Notes: generated from the letters alone by a model not told the origin. A DNA stretch of 64,000 bases from Domibacillus robiginosus (GCF_000966195.1 NZ_LAHL01000005.1:62001-126000); one strand, 5' to 3'; shown: positions 26,051 to 34,845, counted from the first letter of the stretch. Numbers and translations: made by a program.

Positions 26051-27079
26051 ATGAAGAAAAAGTGGCTGGCAGGAATGCTGTTTGTAGCAGGATGCGGTAT
26101 GCAGGAACCGGAGAGAGCGGAAGAGTCAGATCAGTCCAGGCAGCCGGAATCCAGGGAGCTGGCGGCAGAAGCGGAAAATTTGGACACGCCATGGTCGATT
26201 GAGCAAAGTGAAGGTATTTTTTACATATCTGAGCGGAGTGGTACAATTGCCAGAGTGGAAAATGGCCAGGTTGAGCATCAGCCAGTTGAACTGACATCAC
26301 CGCTGTCGGACGCTTCGGAAGCGGGCCTGCTCGGCTTTGTGCTGGCGCCGGATTTTACAGAATCGAAGGAAGCTTATGCTTATTACACGTATGATAAAGA
26401 AGGAAAGCCGTATAACCGGATTGTCAGGCTTAAACAAGAAGAGTCGGACTGGCACGAGGTAAAGACGATTTTGGACGAAATTCCGTCCGGCAGCTTTCAT
26501 CATGGCGGCCGGCTTGAAAGGGGTCCGGACGGTGCTCTTTATGCGACAATTGGGGATGCATCTAATCCAGAGACCGCTCAGGATCCGGAGTCCTGGAACG
26601 GGAAGATTGTTCGGATTAACGAATCAGATAAAGCTGAGATCTATAGTATGGGACACCGCAATCCTCAGGGAATCGCCTGGGCCGCAGACGGGACCATGTA
26701 TGCATCGGAACACGGGCAATCGGCAAATGATGAAATCAACCGGGTTGAAAGAGGGAAAAATTATGGCTGGCCGGACATTGAAGGAACAGAAAAAGCAGAG
26801 GGGCTTGAAGCGCCGCTTGCCGCGTCCGGTCCGGATAACACATGGGCGCCTTCCGGAATGACCTGGCATAAGGGAGCACTGTATACAGCATCACTCCGCG
26901 GTGAAGCTGTACTGGAAATTGATCCCCAAACAGGAGAGGTTTCCCAAAAAGTCGATGGCTATGGCCGTATTCGGGATGTTTTTTCTGACGGGGAGCAGCT
27001 GTACTTTGTGACGAACAATACAGATGGTCGTGGAAATCCAGCTGCAGGTGACGATAAGCTTTATCGGATAGCGGAATAA
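26051..27079 (+). CDS. PQQ-type sorbosone/glucose dehydrogenase lipoprotein
   Basis: A secreted, lipid-anchored six-bladed beta-propeller of 342 residues (GSDH family, like E. coli YliI). The signal peptide ends in the lipobox VAGC with Cys15 as the lipidation site, followed by an acidic spacer. LDTPWSI, GSFHHGGRLERGPDGALYATIGD, GHRNPQGIAW and EHGQSANDEIN are family motifs around the quinone and calcium site. Whether PQQ is made by this organism is not known from the window; many Bacillus members may use exogenous PQQ or have another role. Confidence 0.88.
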   Translation: MKKKWLAGMLFVAGCGMQEPERAEESDQSRQPESRELAAEAENLDTPWSIEQSEGIFYISERSGTIARVENGQVEHQPVELTSPLSDASEAGLLGFVLAPDFTESKEAYAYYTYDKEGKPYNRIVRLKQEESDWHEVKTILDEIPSGSFHHGGRLERGPDGALYATIGDASNPETAQDPESWNGKIVRINESDKAEIYSMGHRNPQGIAWAADGTMYASEHGQSANDEINRVERGKNYGWPDIEGTEKAEGLEAPLAASGPDNTWAPSGMTWHKGALYTASLRGEAVLEIDPQTGEVSQKVDGYGRIRDVFSDGEQLYFVTNNTDGRGNPAAGDDKLYRIAE

Positions 27080-27160
27080 AACAGAGGCCGTGTTTTCTAA
27101 ACAGGCAGAATAGTTGCGACTTCCCTTTTTTCCTCCTACTCTAAAGAAAAGGAGTGGAGA

Positions 27161-27859
27161 ATGATGAAAGTAGAAATCTGGTCGGACTTTGCTTGTCCGT
27201 TTTGTTACATTGGCAAGCGCCGGTTTGAAGAAGCAGCGGCACATTTTGATGGCAAGGTAGAGATAGAGTTTCGCAGCTACGAGCTTGATCCGAATGCACC
27301 GGTCAAGTCAGAGGACAGTGTGCACAGTGCACTGGCAAAAAAGTATGGCATGACAGTTGAAAACGCAAAAGCAATGAATGACCGAATGACTGAGCAGGCA
27401 AGGGAAGCCGGACTCGTTTATAACATGGATACGATTGTTTTAGCGAATACGCATGATGCACACCGCCTGTCTCATTTTGCAAAAGAAAAAGGGAAAATGA
27501 ATGAGTTTACAGAGCGGGTATTAAGGGCGTACTTTACTGAATCTGAGCATATTGCAGACGCAGATTTGCTGGCCGGGTGGGCAGAAGAAGCCGGTCTTGA
27601 CAGGTCGGAAGCAAAGAATGTACTGCAAAGCGGCAAGTACAGTGACCGTGTTCATGCCGACCAGGAAGAAGCGCGTGATATTGGTATTGAAGGGGTTCCG
27701 TTTTTTATTTTCAATGACAAGTACGCGGTTTCCGGTGCCCAATCAGTTGAAGCATTTAAGCAGGTACTGGATCAGGTAGCGGCAGATGAAGAAGTAACAG
27801 CAGGAAAAACCGAATGGTGTCAGGACGATGACTGTAAGGACGTTGAAAGTGAAGATTAA
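27161..27859 (+). CDS. DsbA-family oxidoreductase (FrnE-like)
   Basis: A cytoplasmic thioredoxin-fold protein of 232 residues with the CPFC active site at residues 12-15 (WSDFACPFCYIG), a long helical insertion and the cis-Pro loop GVPFF near residue 175. This is the FrnE/DsbA-like branch linked with disulfide isomerisation and stress. The tail has an extra pair of cysteines (WCQDDDC), a possible additional redox or metal site. No signal peptide. Ribosome site AAAGGAG at 27148-27154. Confidence 0.88.
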   Translation: MMKVEIWSDFACPFCYIGKRRFEEAAAHFDGKVEIEFRSYELDPNAPVKSEDSVHSALAKKYGMTVENAKAMNDRMTEQAREAGLVYNMDTIVLANTHDAHRLSHFAKEKGKMNEFTERVLRAYFTESEHIADADLLAGWAEEAGLDRSEAKNVLQSGKYSDRVHADQEEARDIGIEGVPFFIFNDKYAVSGAQSVEAFKQVLDQVAADEEVTAGKTEWCQDDDCKDVESED

Positions 27860-27943
27860 TTGAATGTAAAGGGATACAGCAGAACATAAAAAGCGTTGAT
27901 TCACCCCGGTTTATAAGCTGAAAGGGTTACGCTCCTGGATAAA

Positions 27944-28545
27944 GAGCCAAAGCTGTCAACAGCTTTGGCTCATTCTGTTGAAATAAGAGACTGACTCTAT
28001 CTTTTCTAGATTACATCCAACATATTTGTGAACGTTTAGGTCTCTAGCAGTATGGGCCACCGTGCTTGGCCTAGGCATAGAAGAGGCGGAATCCGCGGGG
28101 CAGCGGGTTCGCTCGTCTTTGTCGCTGCGCAGCAAAGCCCGATCTTATGCCCGCCAGTCCCGCAGAAGTCTGCGCCCCGCTCCTGCCGCTCGGGTGGGGA
28201 GGAGAAATCAGCCGATAAAACCCGATTGATTTTGTTTTACGGATGAGAAACGAAAAACATGCTTTTTATGCTCGCTTTTTAAGAAAACAACGGGCGGAGG
28301 GCAGCCGGTGGAGACTCCCATGGGACGAGCGGACAGGGTGAAACAGGCGGCACGCAGTGGCGCTGGTTCAGCGTTCGCCCCATAGGAAAGCGGAACCGGC
28401 AGACCGCAGCCCCTGACACTGCTTCTCAAAGAAAACAGCGTGCTTCTGGCTATCACAAAAAGATGATTTCAGCCCAAAAACGGACGATCCTCTTGACGAC
28501 TCTATTTTTCAACACTGTGAGCCAAAGCTGTCAACAGCTTTGGCT
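27944..28545. repeat. terminator-flanked dispersed element 2
   Basis: A palindromic hairpin with arms GAGCCAAAGCTG/CAGCTTTGGCTC occurs at 27944-27971 and again at 28519-28545 (27 identical bases). The second copy continues with TTTT. Between them, about 547 bases carry inverted ends TGTTGAAA (27976-27983) and TTTCAACA (28507-28514). Inside are the same GC-rich modules found in elements 3 and 4, for example GCATAGAAGAGGCGG near 28075 and ACGGGCGGAGGGC near 28290. I see no coding frame. The hairpin is probably the terminator of the FrnE-like gene, duplicated on insertion. Confidence 0.8.
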
Positions 28546-29243
28546 TTTCCTATAACGGAAGGATTAAAGGTAAAACAATCCGGGGCCGATTGAACGGGTG
28601 CATAAAAACCGCTCGCTGGCGGCTCCAGTTGTATCTCCGCCCGGGAAAATCGATTCCTGTACAGCCATAAGCTTCTCAAACCTGGACAATGAGAAAGGGA
28701 GCTAAACAGCGCGCTCCATAGTCCGGGAGAAAGCCCTCTGCATACCGTCCGCCCGCCGGTTTCCATGCTGAGGATGATTTGACGAAAATCCGGTTATACT
28801 GATTCAATCATCAACAGTATCATGTTGAGCTGTTGTCTGCATGCTGTCGATCAGCCGGCGAGTGGAAGCTGATATTGTCCATAATTCTTGGTAAAAAGAA
28901 CGAATACGGCTGGGGGCATGTGCGGAATATCTGCACATGGGCGCAAGGCGCTGCATACGATTACGGTAATACATCATCGTCTGACGAGGAAAATGAAGAA
29001 TTATAATTTCATCGAGCGAATCAGACGGGCATCTGCCTGACAAACAGGTGCAGCATACGTTCATGCAAGCCGCCCGAAGATGCTTCCAGCCGTGTTGCTT
29101 CATAGCTGGTTCTAGCTCAAAGTGCAGCAGCTATTAATCTACCGGTCCCGCTGCCGATAATAAATATGTGTACGATATCACTTCTTTAGTGTGCAGAAAA
29201 GAAGGCTGGCAATGTTAAACTCGTTTGGAAAGGAAGATAGAGC
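28546..29243. other. 698-base region without a convincing gene
   Basis: GC-rich, non-repetitive within this window, with several short minus-strand frames but no good start site. It may hold decayed sequence left by insertions next to element 2. The only frame worth noting is the 99-codon one at 28804-29103. Confidence 0.4.
28804..29103 (-). CDS. doubtful hypothetical protein
   Basis: A 99-codon frame with six cysteines, four of them near the N-terminus (CMNVCCTCLSGRC). No ribosome site precedes ATG 29103, nothing is recognisable, and there is no terminator. It could be a decayed gene or a chance frame. Confidence 0.2.
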   Translation of the reverse strand: MKQHGWKHLRAACMNVCCTCLSGRCPSDSLDEIIILHFPRQTMMYYRNRMQRLAPMCRYSAHAPSRIRSFYQELWTISASTRRLIDSMQTTAQHDTVDD

Positions 29244-29816
29244 ATGAAATATGCGCTCTTAGGTGACCTTCATTCCAGTGTGGAAGATACAAAAGCGGTG
29301 CTCCAGCAGATTAAGTGCTGTGCATCGGATGCCCAAATTATTGGTCTCGGAGACTTGTATGAATGCCATGTCGGAAAGCGGAAGGCTAAAATAACAAGAG
29401 ATATTTCTATAAAAAGAGCAGCGCATATGCCGAAAAAGTTTGCGCCGCTCCTGACTTTTCCTTCTGTCCGGGGAAATCAAGAAGAACGGATCATGCTTGT
29501 GACAGGGAGAAATGACTTTGCTCATTTGCCAGAAAAATTATTGATCGACGGTGCTGTGGTAATACATGGGCATCAGTGGAAATGGACAAAAGGCTGGCTG
29601 CCCGTTTTGCCCAAAACTGATCCGCCGCTCGTCTTTTTTGGCCACAGCCATATAGCCGGTCTTTATCGAAAAGGTCGTCCACTGCCTTTTTCATATGGCG
29701 AGCCAATTTTGCTCAAGAAAAAAAGATATGGCATTAATGCTGGAGCTGTCTCGGGGGCACGTGAATGGGTGTTGTATGATTCGTCTGCAAGGACTGTCAC
29801 CTTTATGAAAGCTTGA
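29244..29816 (+). CDS. metallophosphoesterase
   Basis: A 190-residue calcineurin-like phosphoesterase. Metal motifs in order: GDLH (residues 7-10), GLGDLYE (about 35), RGNQE (about 77) and GHQW / GHSH (about 108 and 132). The third motif normally reads GNH(D/E); here Gln replaces the His that usually acts as acid and contacts the phosphate, so activity may be altered. It is the size of YfcE/MJ0936-like enzymes. Stands alone, with GGAAAGGAAG before the start. Confidence 0.8.
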   Translation: MKYALLGDLHSSVEDTKAVLQQIKCCASDAQIIGLGDLYECHVGKRKAKITRDISIKRAAHMPKKFAPLLTFPSVRGNQEERIMLVTGRNDFAHLPEKLLIDGAVVIHGHQWKWTKGWLPVLPKTDPPLVFFGHSHIAGLYRKGRPLPFSYGEPILLKKKRYGINAGAVSGAREWVLYDSSARTVTFMKA

Positions 29817-29824
29817 TAAGTAAA

Positions 29825-29853
29825 AAGCGCGACAAGCGGGTTGTCGTGTTTTT
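29825..29853 (+). terminator. terminator of the phosphoesterase gene
   Basis: GCGCGACAA pairs with TTGTCGTGT with one wobble and is followed by a T-run. Confidence 0.75.
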
Positions 29854-29970
29854 TGCTTTTTTAATGGCTATTTATGCTTTTCCATGTGTTCAACAAAGGA
29901 TTACAGGTTCATTGTTTTGCCGGCTTTGGGCTGAGTATCGAGTCTACAGAGAAATGGCATCTGTAAAACA

Positions 29971-30012
29971 GAAAAAATAAAATAACACCCACTTCGCTGT
30001 GAAATGGGTGTT
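29971..30012 (-). terminator. terminator of the AEC transporter gene
   Basis: On the minus strand AACACCCA pairs with TGGGTGTT and is followed by ATTTTATTTTTT. Confidence 0.8.
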
Positions 30013-30073
30013 GAGCTGCGTTCTTACCAGACATGCTGTGCTCTTTCGGAACACGAAAGATATGTCCGCTATT

Positions 30074-30979
30074 CTACATTCCAAGGCAAAACAGGACAAG
30101 CGGAATACTTAAGATACTTAAAAGCGTTGTAATCAATGTGGTGAACGATACGAGATCCGGTTCGGTCCCAAACTGAATCGCAAACATCGTTGTATTTGCC
30201 GCTGCCGGCATGGCCGCCAGCAAAATCATAACATCTTTTAATAAATCATTAACCGGTATAAAAGAAACGATGACAACGGCGAGAAGCGGTGATACAATCA
30301 TGCGGATTACAGAAACTGCGTGCACATATTTGTATTCGACCCGCTTTGTCGCAATGACTGCCAGCTGCATGCCCAGCACAATCATCACGGTTGGAATCGA
30401 AGCATCTGCCACAAGGCTGATCGCATCCATAAACGATGGCGGGATTGAAACATGCAGCAGCTGAAGCAAAACGCCGAGAAGGGCCCCGTGCAAAACAGGC
30501 ATTCGCACGACCCGCTGAAGCGACTGCTTTAAGGTCGTTTCTTCTTCCCCACCGAGAGAAGCCGCAAACAAGCCGATCGTATTCATTAGGAATGCTTGAA
30601 AAACCATAATAATAACCGCGTATTCAAATCCTACGGCTCCAAAAGCGAACAGGACAACCGGCGCCCCGTAATTACCGCTGTTCATAAAAACACCGCCTAA
30701 CACCATAGCCGCCATTTTGGTGCGATCTGCTTTCATGAAAAAGCCGGTAATCAGCACAACAATAATGAGGACCAGTGACAAAGCGAGACAGAAAACGGTA
30801 ATGTACACATATTCTATTGTTAGCTCGTTGGCATAAAACGTTCGAAACGCAAGAAAAGGCGACATTAAATACAGTGCAGCCATCGAAATAGACCTGATCT
30901 CAAATCCAATCCATTTTTGGCCGAGGTAGCCGGTTAAAAAAATCAGGAATGCCGGCAGCACAATCATCAATAATTCCAA
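30074..30979 (-). CDS. AEC-family (auxin efflux carrier-like) transporter
   Basis: An inner-membrane protein of about 301 residues with ten hydrophobic segments. Family features are the N-terminal IVLPAFLIFLTGYLGQKW, the NSGNYGAPVVLFAFG crossover near the middle and the terminal AANTTMFAIQFG motif. Bacterial members export or take up malate and other carboxylates. I prefer the TTG start at 30979, behind GGAG; the ATG at 31021 adds a charged stretch and has no ribosome site, and the ATG four codons inside is another option. Divergent from the SatP gene. Confidence 0.85.
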   Translation of the reverse strand: MELLMIVLPAFLIFLTGYLGQKWIGFEIRSISMAALYLMSPFLAFRTFYANELTIEYVYITVFCLALSLVLIIVVLITGFFMKADRTKMAAMVLGGVFMNSGNYGAPVVLFAFGAVGFEYAVIIMVFQAFLMNTIGLFAASLGGEEETTLKQSLQRVVRMPVLHGALLGVLLQLLHVSIPPSFMDAISLVADASIPTVMIVLGMQLAVIATKRVEYKYVHAVSVIRMIVSPLLAVVIVSFIPVNDLLKDVMILLAAMPAAANTTMFAIQFGTEPDLVSFTTLITTLLSILSIPLVLFCLGM

Positions 30980-31138
30980 AACAAGGTCATCTCCGTCCCA
31001 TTTCAACTCTTTCTTTATCATACCAAAACTTTTTGGCGAAAACAGGCGGAATTTCGTTCTTTGCTATAGGCGAACGGGGAGGTTTCGTGTACAATACAAG
31101 ATGTTGTTTTTCAGAGAAAGAGAAAAACGATCTGAAAA

Positions 31139-31154
31139 AACCGACCAGTCGGTT
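31139..31154. promoter_or_regulatory. inverted repeat before the acetate transporter gene
   Basis: AACCGAC-CA-GTCGGTT is a 16-bp inverted repeat 23 bases before the start codon, just upstream of the ribosome site. It resembles TetR-family operators. It could also form a short RNA hairpin near the ribosome site. Confidence 0.4.
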
Positions 31155-31176
31155 AAAATATATGTTGGAGGAAAAT

Positions 31177-31791
31177 ATGAACGAAACAAAACAAGTAAAA
31201 ATTGTCACAGCTGATCCGTCAGCAATCGGCTTGTTCGGACTAGCCATTGTTACGCTTGTGGCTTCATCCCAGAAGCTGGGCTGGACAGATGGATTGTCTT
31301 TAGTGATTCCATGGGCAATATTTTTAGGCGGCATTGCGCAATTTTACGCATCTATTTTAGATACAAAGCACAATAACACATTTGGCGCCTCTGCTTTTGC
31401 AGCATACGGACTGTTCTGGATGGGCGTCAGCTTGTCATGGCTGATGAATCTCGGTGTATTTGGCCAGATTCTGCAGGAAAATGCAGATATGCATCAGCTT
31501 GGTTTTGCTTTTATCGGTTATCTTATTTTTACTGTATTTATGACCATTGGCGCTCTTGAAACAAATAAAGTGCTGTTTATCATTTTCTTTTTAATTGATT
31601 TCTTATTTATCGGGCTGTCCCTTAGCTCATTTGGCATCATGGAGCATGCGGCGCATCAGCTTGCAGCGTACTCAGAGCTGCTTATTTCACTGTTTTCGTT
31701 TTACGGAGCAGGTGCAGCTGTGCTGAACACACACTTCGGACGCGAATTTCTTCCGATTGGCAAGCCGTTTGGCATCATTAAAAAAGGGTAA
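31177..31791 (+). CDS. GPR1/FUN34/YaaH (SatP)-family acetate transporter
   Basis: A six-helix membrane protein of 204 residues for acetate/succinate uptake. The signature NPAPLGL region is present in altered form as DPSAIGLFGLA near residue 15, followed by the conserved GGIAQFYASILDTKHNNTFGASAFAAYGLFW stretch with its Phe-Tyr-Asn gate residues. ATG 31177 follows TTGGAGG; the open frame from 30949 runs through the divergent AEC gene and is not used. A terminator follows. A possible repressor site (31139) lies just upstream. Confidence 0.88.
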   Translation: MNETKQVKIVTADPSAIGLFGLAIVTLVASSQKLGWTDGLSLVIPWAIFLGGIAQFYASILDTKHNNTFGASAFAAYGLFWMGVSLSWLMNLGVFGQILQENADMHQLGFAFIGYLIFTVFMTIGALETNKVLFIIFFLIDFLFIGLSLSSFGIMEHAAHQLAAYSELLISLFSFYGAGAAVLNTHFGREFLPIGKPFGIIKKG

Positions 31792-31796
31792 AGGAT

Positions 31797-31832
31797 GCTC
31801 CGTCGGCGATTTGGCCGGCGGGCTTTTTTTTA
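31797..31832 (+). terminator. terminator of the acetate transporter gene
   Basis: GCtCCGtCGGC pairs with GCCGgCGGGC around GATTTG and is followed by nine Ts. Confidence 0.85.
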
Positions 31833-31850
31833 TGAAGTGAAAGGGCTATA

Positions 31851-32645
31851 ATGGGGGCATCGATAACGATTGGGGTGATTCGGCTGGACGCCTTGCTTGA
31901 AAAACAATATGACATTATGGACGTCAGCCTGCTGGCAGGAAAAATTATGTTAGAAAGCGGAGCCGAAACATACCGGGTAGAAGACACAATGGTGCGGATC
32001 GCCCTGTCGTACGGTATTGAGGATTCGCACAGCTTTGTGACACCAACTGGTATTATGTTTTCAATTGAAACAGACGAGCCGACCAAAACAAAGCTAATGA
32101 GAATCTCGAGCCGCACGACGGATTTATATAAAGTAAGTGCAGTAAATGCTGTTTCCCGGCGGATCAGCGCAGGAGAACTGACCGTTTCCGAAGCGTATAA
32201 GGAATTAAAATCGATTCAAAGAGCACCGATGTTTTTTTCATTTTTTATGCAGGTGGCGGCGGCGGCTTCAACGAGCGGCTGTTTTGTTATTTTACTGAAA
32301 GGGTCGTGGGATAACGTATTTCCCGCCATGCTGTCGGGAGCACTTGCTTATTTTCTTCTCCTAAAAGTAGCTGACCTTGTCCCAACGATGTTTTTCTCCG
32401 AATTTATCGCGGCTCTCGCTGGCGGTGCAGCTGCATATGTTTTGTTCCGGCTCGGATTCGGAAGTGACCTCGACCGAATTATTGTGGGAACCTTGATTCC
32501 ACTTGTTCCCGGTCTGTTAATCACAAATGCGGTCCGTGATTTGATGGCCGGCCATTTTCTTTCCGGTCTGGCAAAAGGGGCAGAAGCTTTATTAACAGCA
32601 CTTGCAATCGGGACCGGGATCGCGGTTGTGATGACGTTTATTTAA
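31851..32645 (+). CDS. ThrE/YjjP-type exporter, N-terminal subunit
   Basis: One half of a two-gene amino-acid or dicarboxylate exporter (DUF1212). The 264-residue protein has a soluble N-terminal part (about 1-120; GAETYRVEDTMVRIA, VTPTGIMFS) and five hydrophobic helices. In C. glutamicum ThrE both halves are fused and export threonine; in E. coli YjjP/YjjB export succinate. AAAGGG precedes ATG 31851 by 6 bases; an internal GTG or TTG start behind GGGGTGA near 31872 cannot be excluded. The next gene encodes the partner subunit. Confidence 0.85.
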   Translation: MGASITIGVIRLDALLEKQYDIMDVSLLAGKIMLESGAETYRVEDTMVRIALSYGIEDSHSFVTPTGIMFSIETDEPTKTKLMRISSRTTDLYKVSAVNAVSRRISAGELTVSEAYKELKSIQRAPMFFSFFMQVAAAASTSGCFVILLKGSWDNVFPAMLSGALAYFLLLKVADLVPTMFFSEFIAALAGGAAAYVLFRLGFGSDLDRIIVGTLIPLVPGLLITNAVRDLMAGHFLSGLAKGAEALLTALAIGTGIAVVMTFI

Positions 32646-32658
32646 GGAGGAAGCAGGC

Positions 32659-33111
32659 ATGACCATTTTAACCAATATGTTTTTTAGTTTTGTGGCGGCC
32701 GCAAGCTTCGGGGTTATGTTTAATGTGCCAAAAAGCCTGCTGTTCAAGTGCGGAACCGTTGGGATGGCCGGCTGGATGGTCCATTATTTTCTATCCGAGC
32801 ACAGCATCAACCCGCTGCCGGCAACGGTCGCAGCCGCCTTTACCATTGCTGTAATCGGGCATGTATATGCGAGGGTGTACAAAACACCGGTTATCATCTT
32901 TACGATTGCAGGCATTATTCCGCTTGTTCCAGGGGGCACGGCCTACCGGGCTATGCGTTCATTTGTACAGAACGATTACAACACAGCGATTAATCTGGCG
33001 GCGAAAGCATTTATGATTTCAGGCTCTATCGCACTCGGACTTATTTTATCCGATGTATTTTATCAATTAATTCTACGTAAAAAAGTACCTGCCACAAGAA
33101 AGCAGACATAG
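32659..33111 (+). CDS. ThrE/YjjB-type exporter, C-terminal subunit
   Basis: A 150-residue membrane protein with four to five helices (DUF3815), the natural partner of the preceding gene and 13 bases downstream of it. The conserved TIAGIIPLVPGGTAYRAM motif near residue 90 is the counterpart of IPLVPGLLITNAVRD in the first subunit, showing the internal relation of the halves. GGAGG lies before ATG 32659. Substrate unknown. Confidence 0.87.
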   Translation: MTILTNMFFSFVAAASFGVMFNVPKSLLFKCGTVGMAGWMVHYFLSEHSINPLPATVAAAFTIAVIGHVYARVYKTPVIIFTIAGIIPLVPGGTAYRAMRSFVQNDYNTAINLAAKAFMISGSIALGLILSDVFYQLILRKKVPATRKQT

Positions 33112-33125
33112 AAAGAAGGGGCATT

Positions 33126-34037
33126 TTGCAAAAAATAAAGCCATACCTGCTGCTGATCTTAGTTATGATGACCTGGGGATTTAACGTACCCCTCATTAAA
33201 ATACTGGTCAGCACAGTGGAGCCGGTCACAATCACTGCTTTTCGGATTTTCACAGCATCACTGGTTGTTTTTTTGATTTTAGCGAAAATGGGGAAAGTCC
33301 ACTGGCCGGCTATTTATCATTGGAAGTATATTTTGGGCGGCGGCTTGTTTAATGTTTTTTTTCACCACTTGTTTTTAGGGCTTGGCGCGGCTGGAACCAG
33401 CTCCGTGCATACAGGCATTATCCTCGGGCTTGGCCCGATTTTAACCGCTTTGATGTCTGTCGTCTTTTTTCGCAGAAGTCTTTCCGTATTAAGGGGACTC
33501 GGGTTTTTAATTGGTACAGCAGGCGTCTTCGTCACAGTACTGGGCGGAGGAGCCGGTTTAAGCGGATTTGTACTCGGAGATTTATTTATCTTTTTTTCAA
33601 TTACGGCCCAGGCATTCAGCTTTATTCTGGTGAGCCGTGCTGCGCGTGATATGGATCCACTTCTGTTGACCGGTTACATGCAGTTATTCGGTTCATTTGG
33701 ACTGTTTCTGACGAGTTTCCTTTTAGAGCCGAATGGCCTTGCCTCGCTTGCAAATATTCATGCCGGGACAATCATTGTATTTCTAGTGTCGGCAGTCGGC
33801 GCTACAGCGATTGGTCATTTGGTGTACAACAATACCATTACGAAAATCGGACCTGCCGAAGCGGCGATTTTTTTGAACTTAAATACTTTTTTCTCGATTG
33901 CCGGCTCTGCCGTTATTTTAGGTGAACCAATTTATTACTATCACTGGCTTGGACTTCTGCTGATCGTGCCAGGTGTATTAATGGGATCGGGAGCGCTTGA
34001 AGAAATGATTCGCAAGCGCCGGCATATGGAAAGATAA
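33126..34037 (+). CDS. EamA/DMT-family transporter
   Basis: A ten-helix drug/metabolite transporter of 303 residues with two EamA repeats (about 5-135 and 150-290). WGFNVPLIKIL at the N-terminus and the GPAEAAIFLNLNTFFSIAGSAVILGEPI motif in the second repeat are typical. The start is TTG 33126, 4 bases after GAAGGGG. It follows the exporter pair by 14 bases, so the three genes probably form an operon of metabolite exporters. Substrate unknown. Confidence 0.88.
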   Translation: MQKIKPYLLLILVMMTWGFNVPLIKILVSTVEPVTITAFRIFTASLVVFLILAKMGKVHWPAIYHWKYILGGGLFNVFFHHLFLGLGAAGTSSVHTGIILGLGPILTALMSVVFFRRSLSVLRGLGFLIGTAGVFVTVLGGGAGLSGFVLGDLFIFFSITAQAFSFILVSRAARDMDPLLLTGYMQLFGSFGLFLTSFLLEPNGLASLANIHAGTIIVFLVSAVGATAIGHLVYNNTITKIGPAEAAIFLNLNTFFSIAGSAVILGEPIYYYHWLGLLLIVPGVLMGSGALEEMIRKRRHMER

Positions 34038-34041
34038 ATTA

Positions 34042-34090
34042 AAAAAAGCCCGGCCTCTCTAGTTAACATTAGAGAGGCCGGGCTTTTTTC
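34042..34090. terminator. strong bidirectional terminator
   Basis: A 20-bp perfect stem (A-run, GCCCGGCCTCTCTA and its complement, T-run) with an 8-nt loop lies between the convergent EamA and FhuF-like genes. Confidence 0.95.
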
Positions 34091-34721
34091 AAATTGTTCG
34101 CGCTGTTTCACAATTTTTCTTTCCTAACAGCGGGCAGTACGGGCATTTTTCGCAGCCAGGCACTTCCTTATACAAGCAGCATGTTAACCGGCTAAAGTTC
34201 GCCATCGCATCCTGTGGGGACTGTCCACGTAAAAACCGCTGAAACCCTGGCAAAAGCGCAAGGTCACGTGTGTCGTTTAAAATATGCACATACATCCAAA
34301 GCACATAGCCAAAAATATTTTCCCGGGAAATCATGGCGGGCAGTTTGGCTTTTTTCGATAAGTGTAAAATGATTGGCTCCGCGAGACGACTGATCAAAAG
34401 GTCGGCCCCTTCGTCACCGCAGGAAACCCAGTTTTCATGCTTCAGTCGAAATAAAAGAGGCCATCCGTCTCCGCTTCCCATAACGATCTCTATTTCATCA
34501 GCGTCACCGTTCCATATTCGCCGTTCTTTTGAAAAAACAGCCAGGTGGCCGGCAAGAAACAGACCGTACCGACGCATAAACATCGACGCTGCTGCCGGAA
34601 GAGAGGTAACCTTTATATCCTGCTCTGCTGACGCCATCAGTAGCTGTATATGATCTGCCCATTCCTTTACTGTTCCAATTGCTTTGCCTTCCTCTGCAAA
34701 TGCAAACATTGTCCGGTCCAT
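34089..34721 (-). CDS. FhuF-like ferric iron reductase family protein
   Basis: A 210-residue cytoplasmic protein whose C-terminus has the FhuF [2Fe-2S] pattern: CC, ten residues, C, two residues, C (CCLYKEVPGCEKCPYC). FhuF reduces iron in ferric siderophores taken into the cell. The N-terminal part fits the IucA/IucC-like FhuF domain (AGHLAVFSKERRIW). The start is ATG 34721, 7 bases after AAGGAGG; the GTG at 34730 overlaps that site. A promoter with a Fur-box-like sequence lies upstream. No siderophore uptake genes are adjacent. Confidence 0.75.
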   Translation of the reverse strand: MDRTMFAFAEEGKAIGTVKEWADHIQLLMASAEQDIKVTSLPAAASMFMRRYGLFLAGHLAVFSKERRIWNGDADEIEIVMGSGDGWPLLFRLKHENWVSCGDEGADLLISRLAEPIILHLSKKAKLPAMISRENIFGYVLWMYVHILNDTRDLALLPGFQRFLRGQSPQDAMANFSRLTCCLYKEVPGCEKCPYCPLLGKKNCETARTI

Positions 34722-34743
34722 ACCAGCCACCTCCTTTTTCTTT

Positions 34744-34777
34744 ATTATAAATGCAGCCCATTCTCATAATCAATGTA
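34744..34777 (-). promoter_or_regulatory. promoter with Fur-box-like sequence for the FhuF-like gene
   Basis: On the minus strand TTGATT (plus 34768-34773), an 18-bp spacer and TATAAT (plus 34744-34749) form a promoter. The -35 region reads CATTGATTATGAGAATG, close to the Fur consensus TGATAATnATTATCA (about 8 of 14 positions). Iron repression would fit the gene's role. Confidence 0.5.
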
Positions 34778-34845
34778 AGCCGTCCGCCGTGCCGCCGGCT
34801 CCTTTCTTTCATACCGTGTGAGTAAACGAAAGGAGTGGCAGCACA

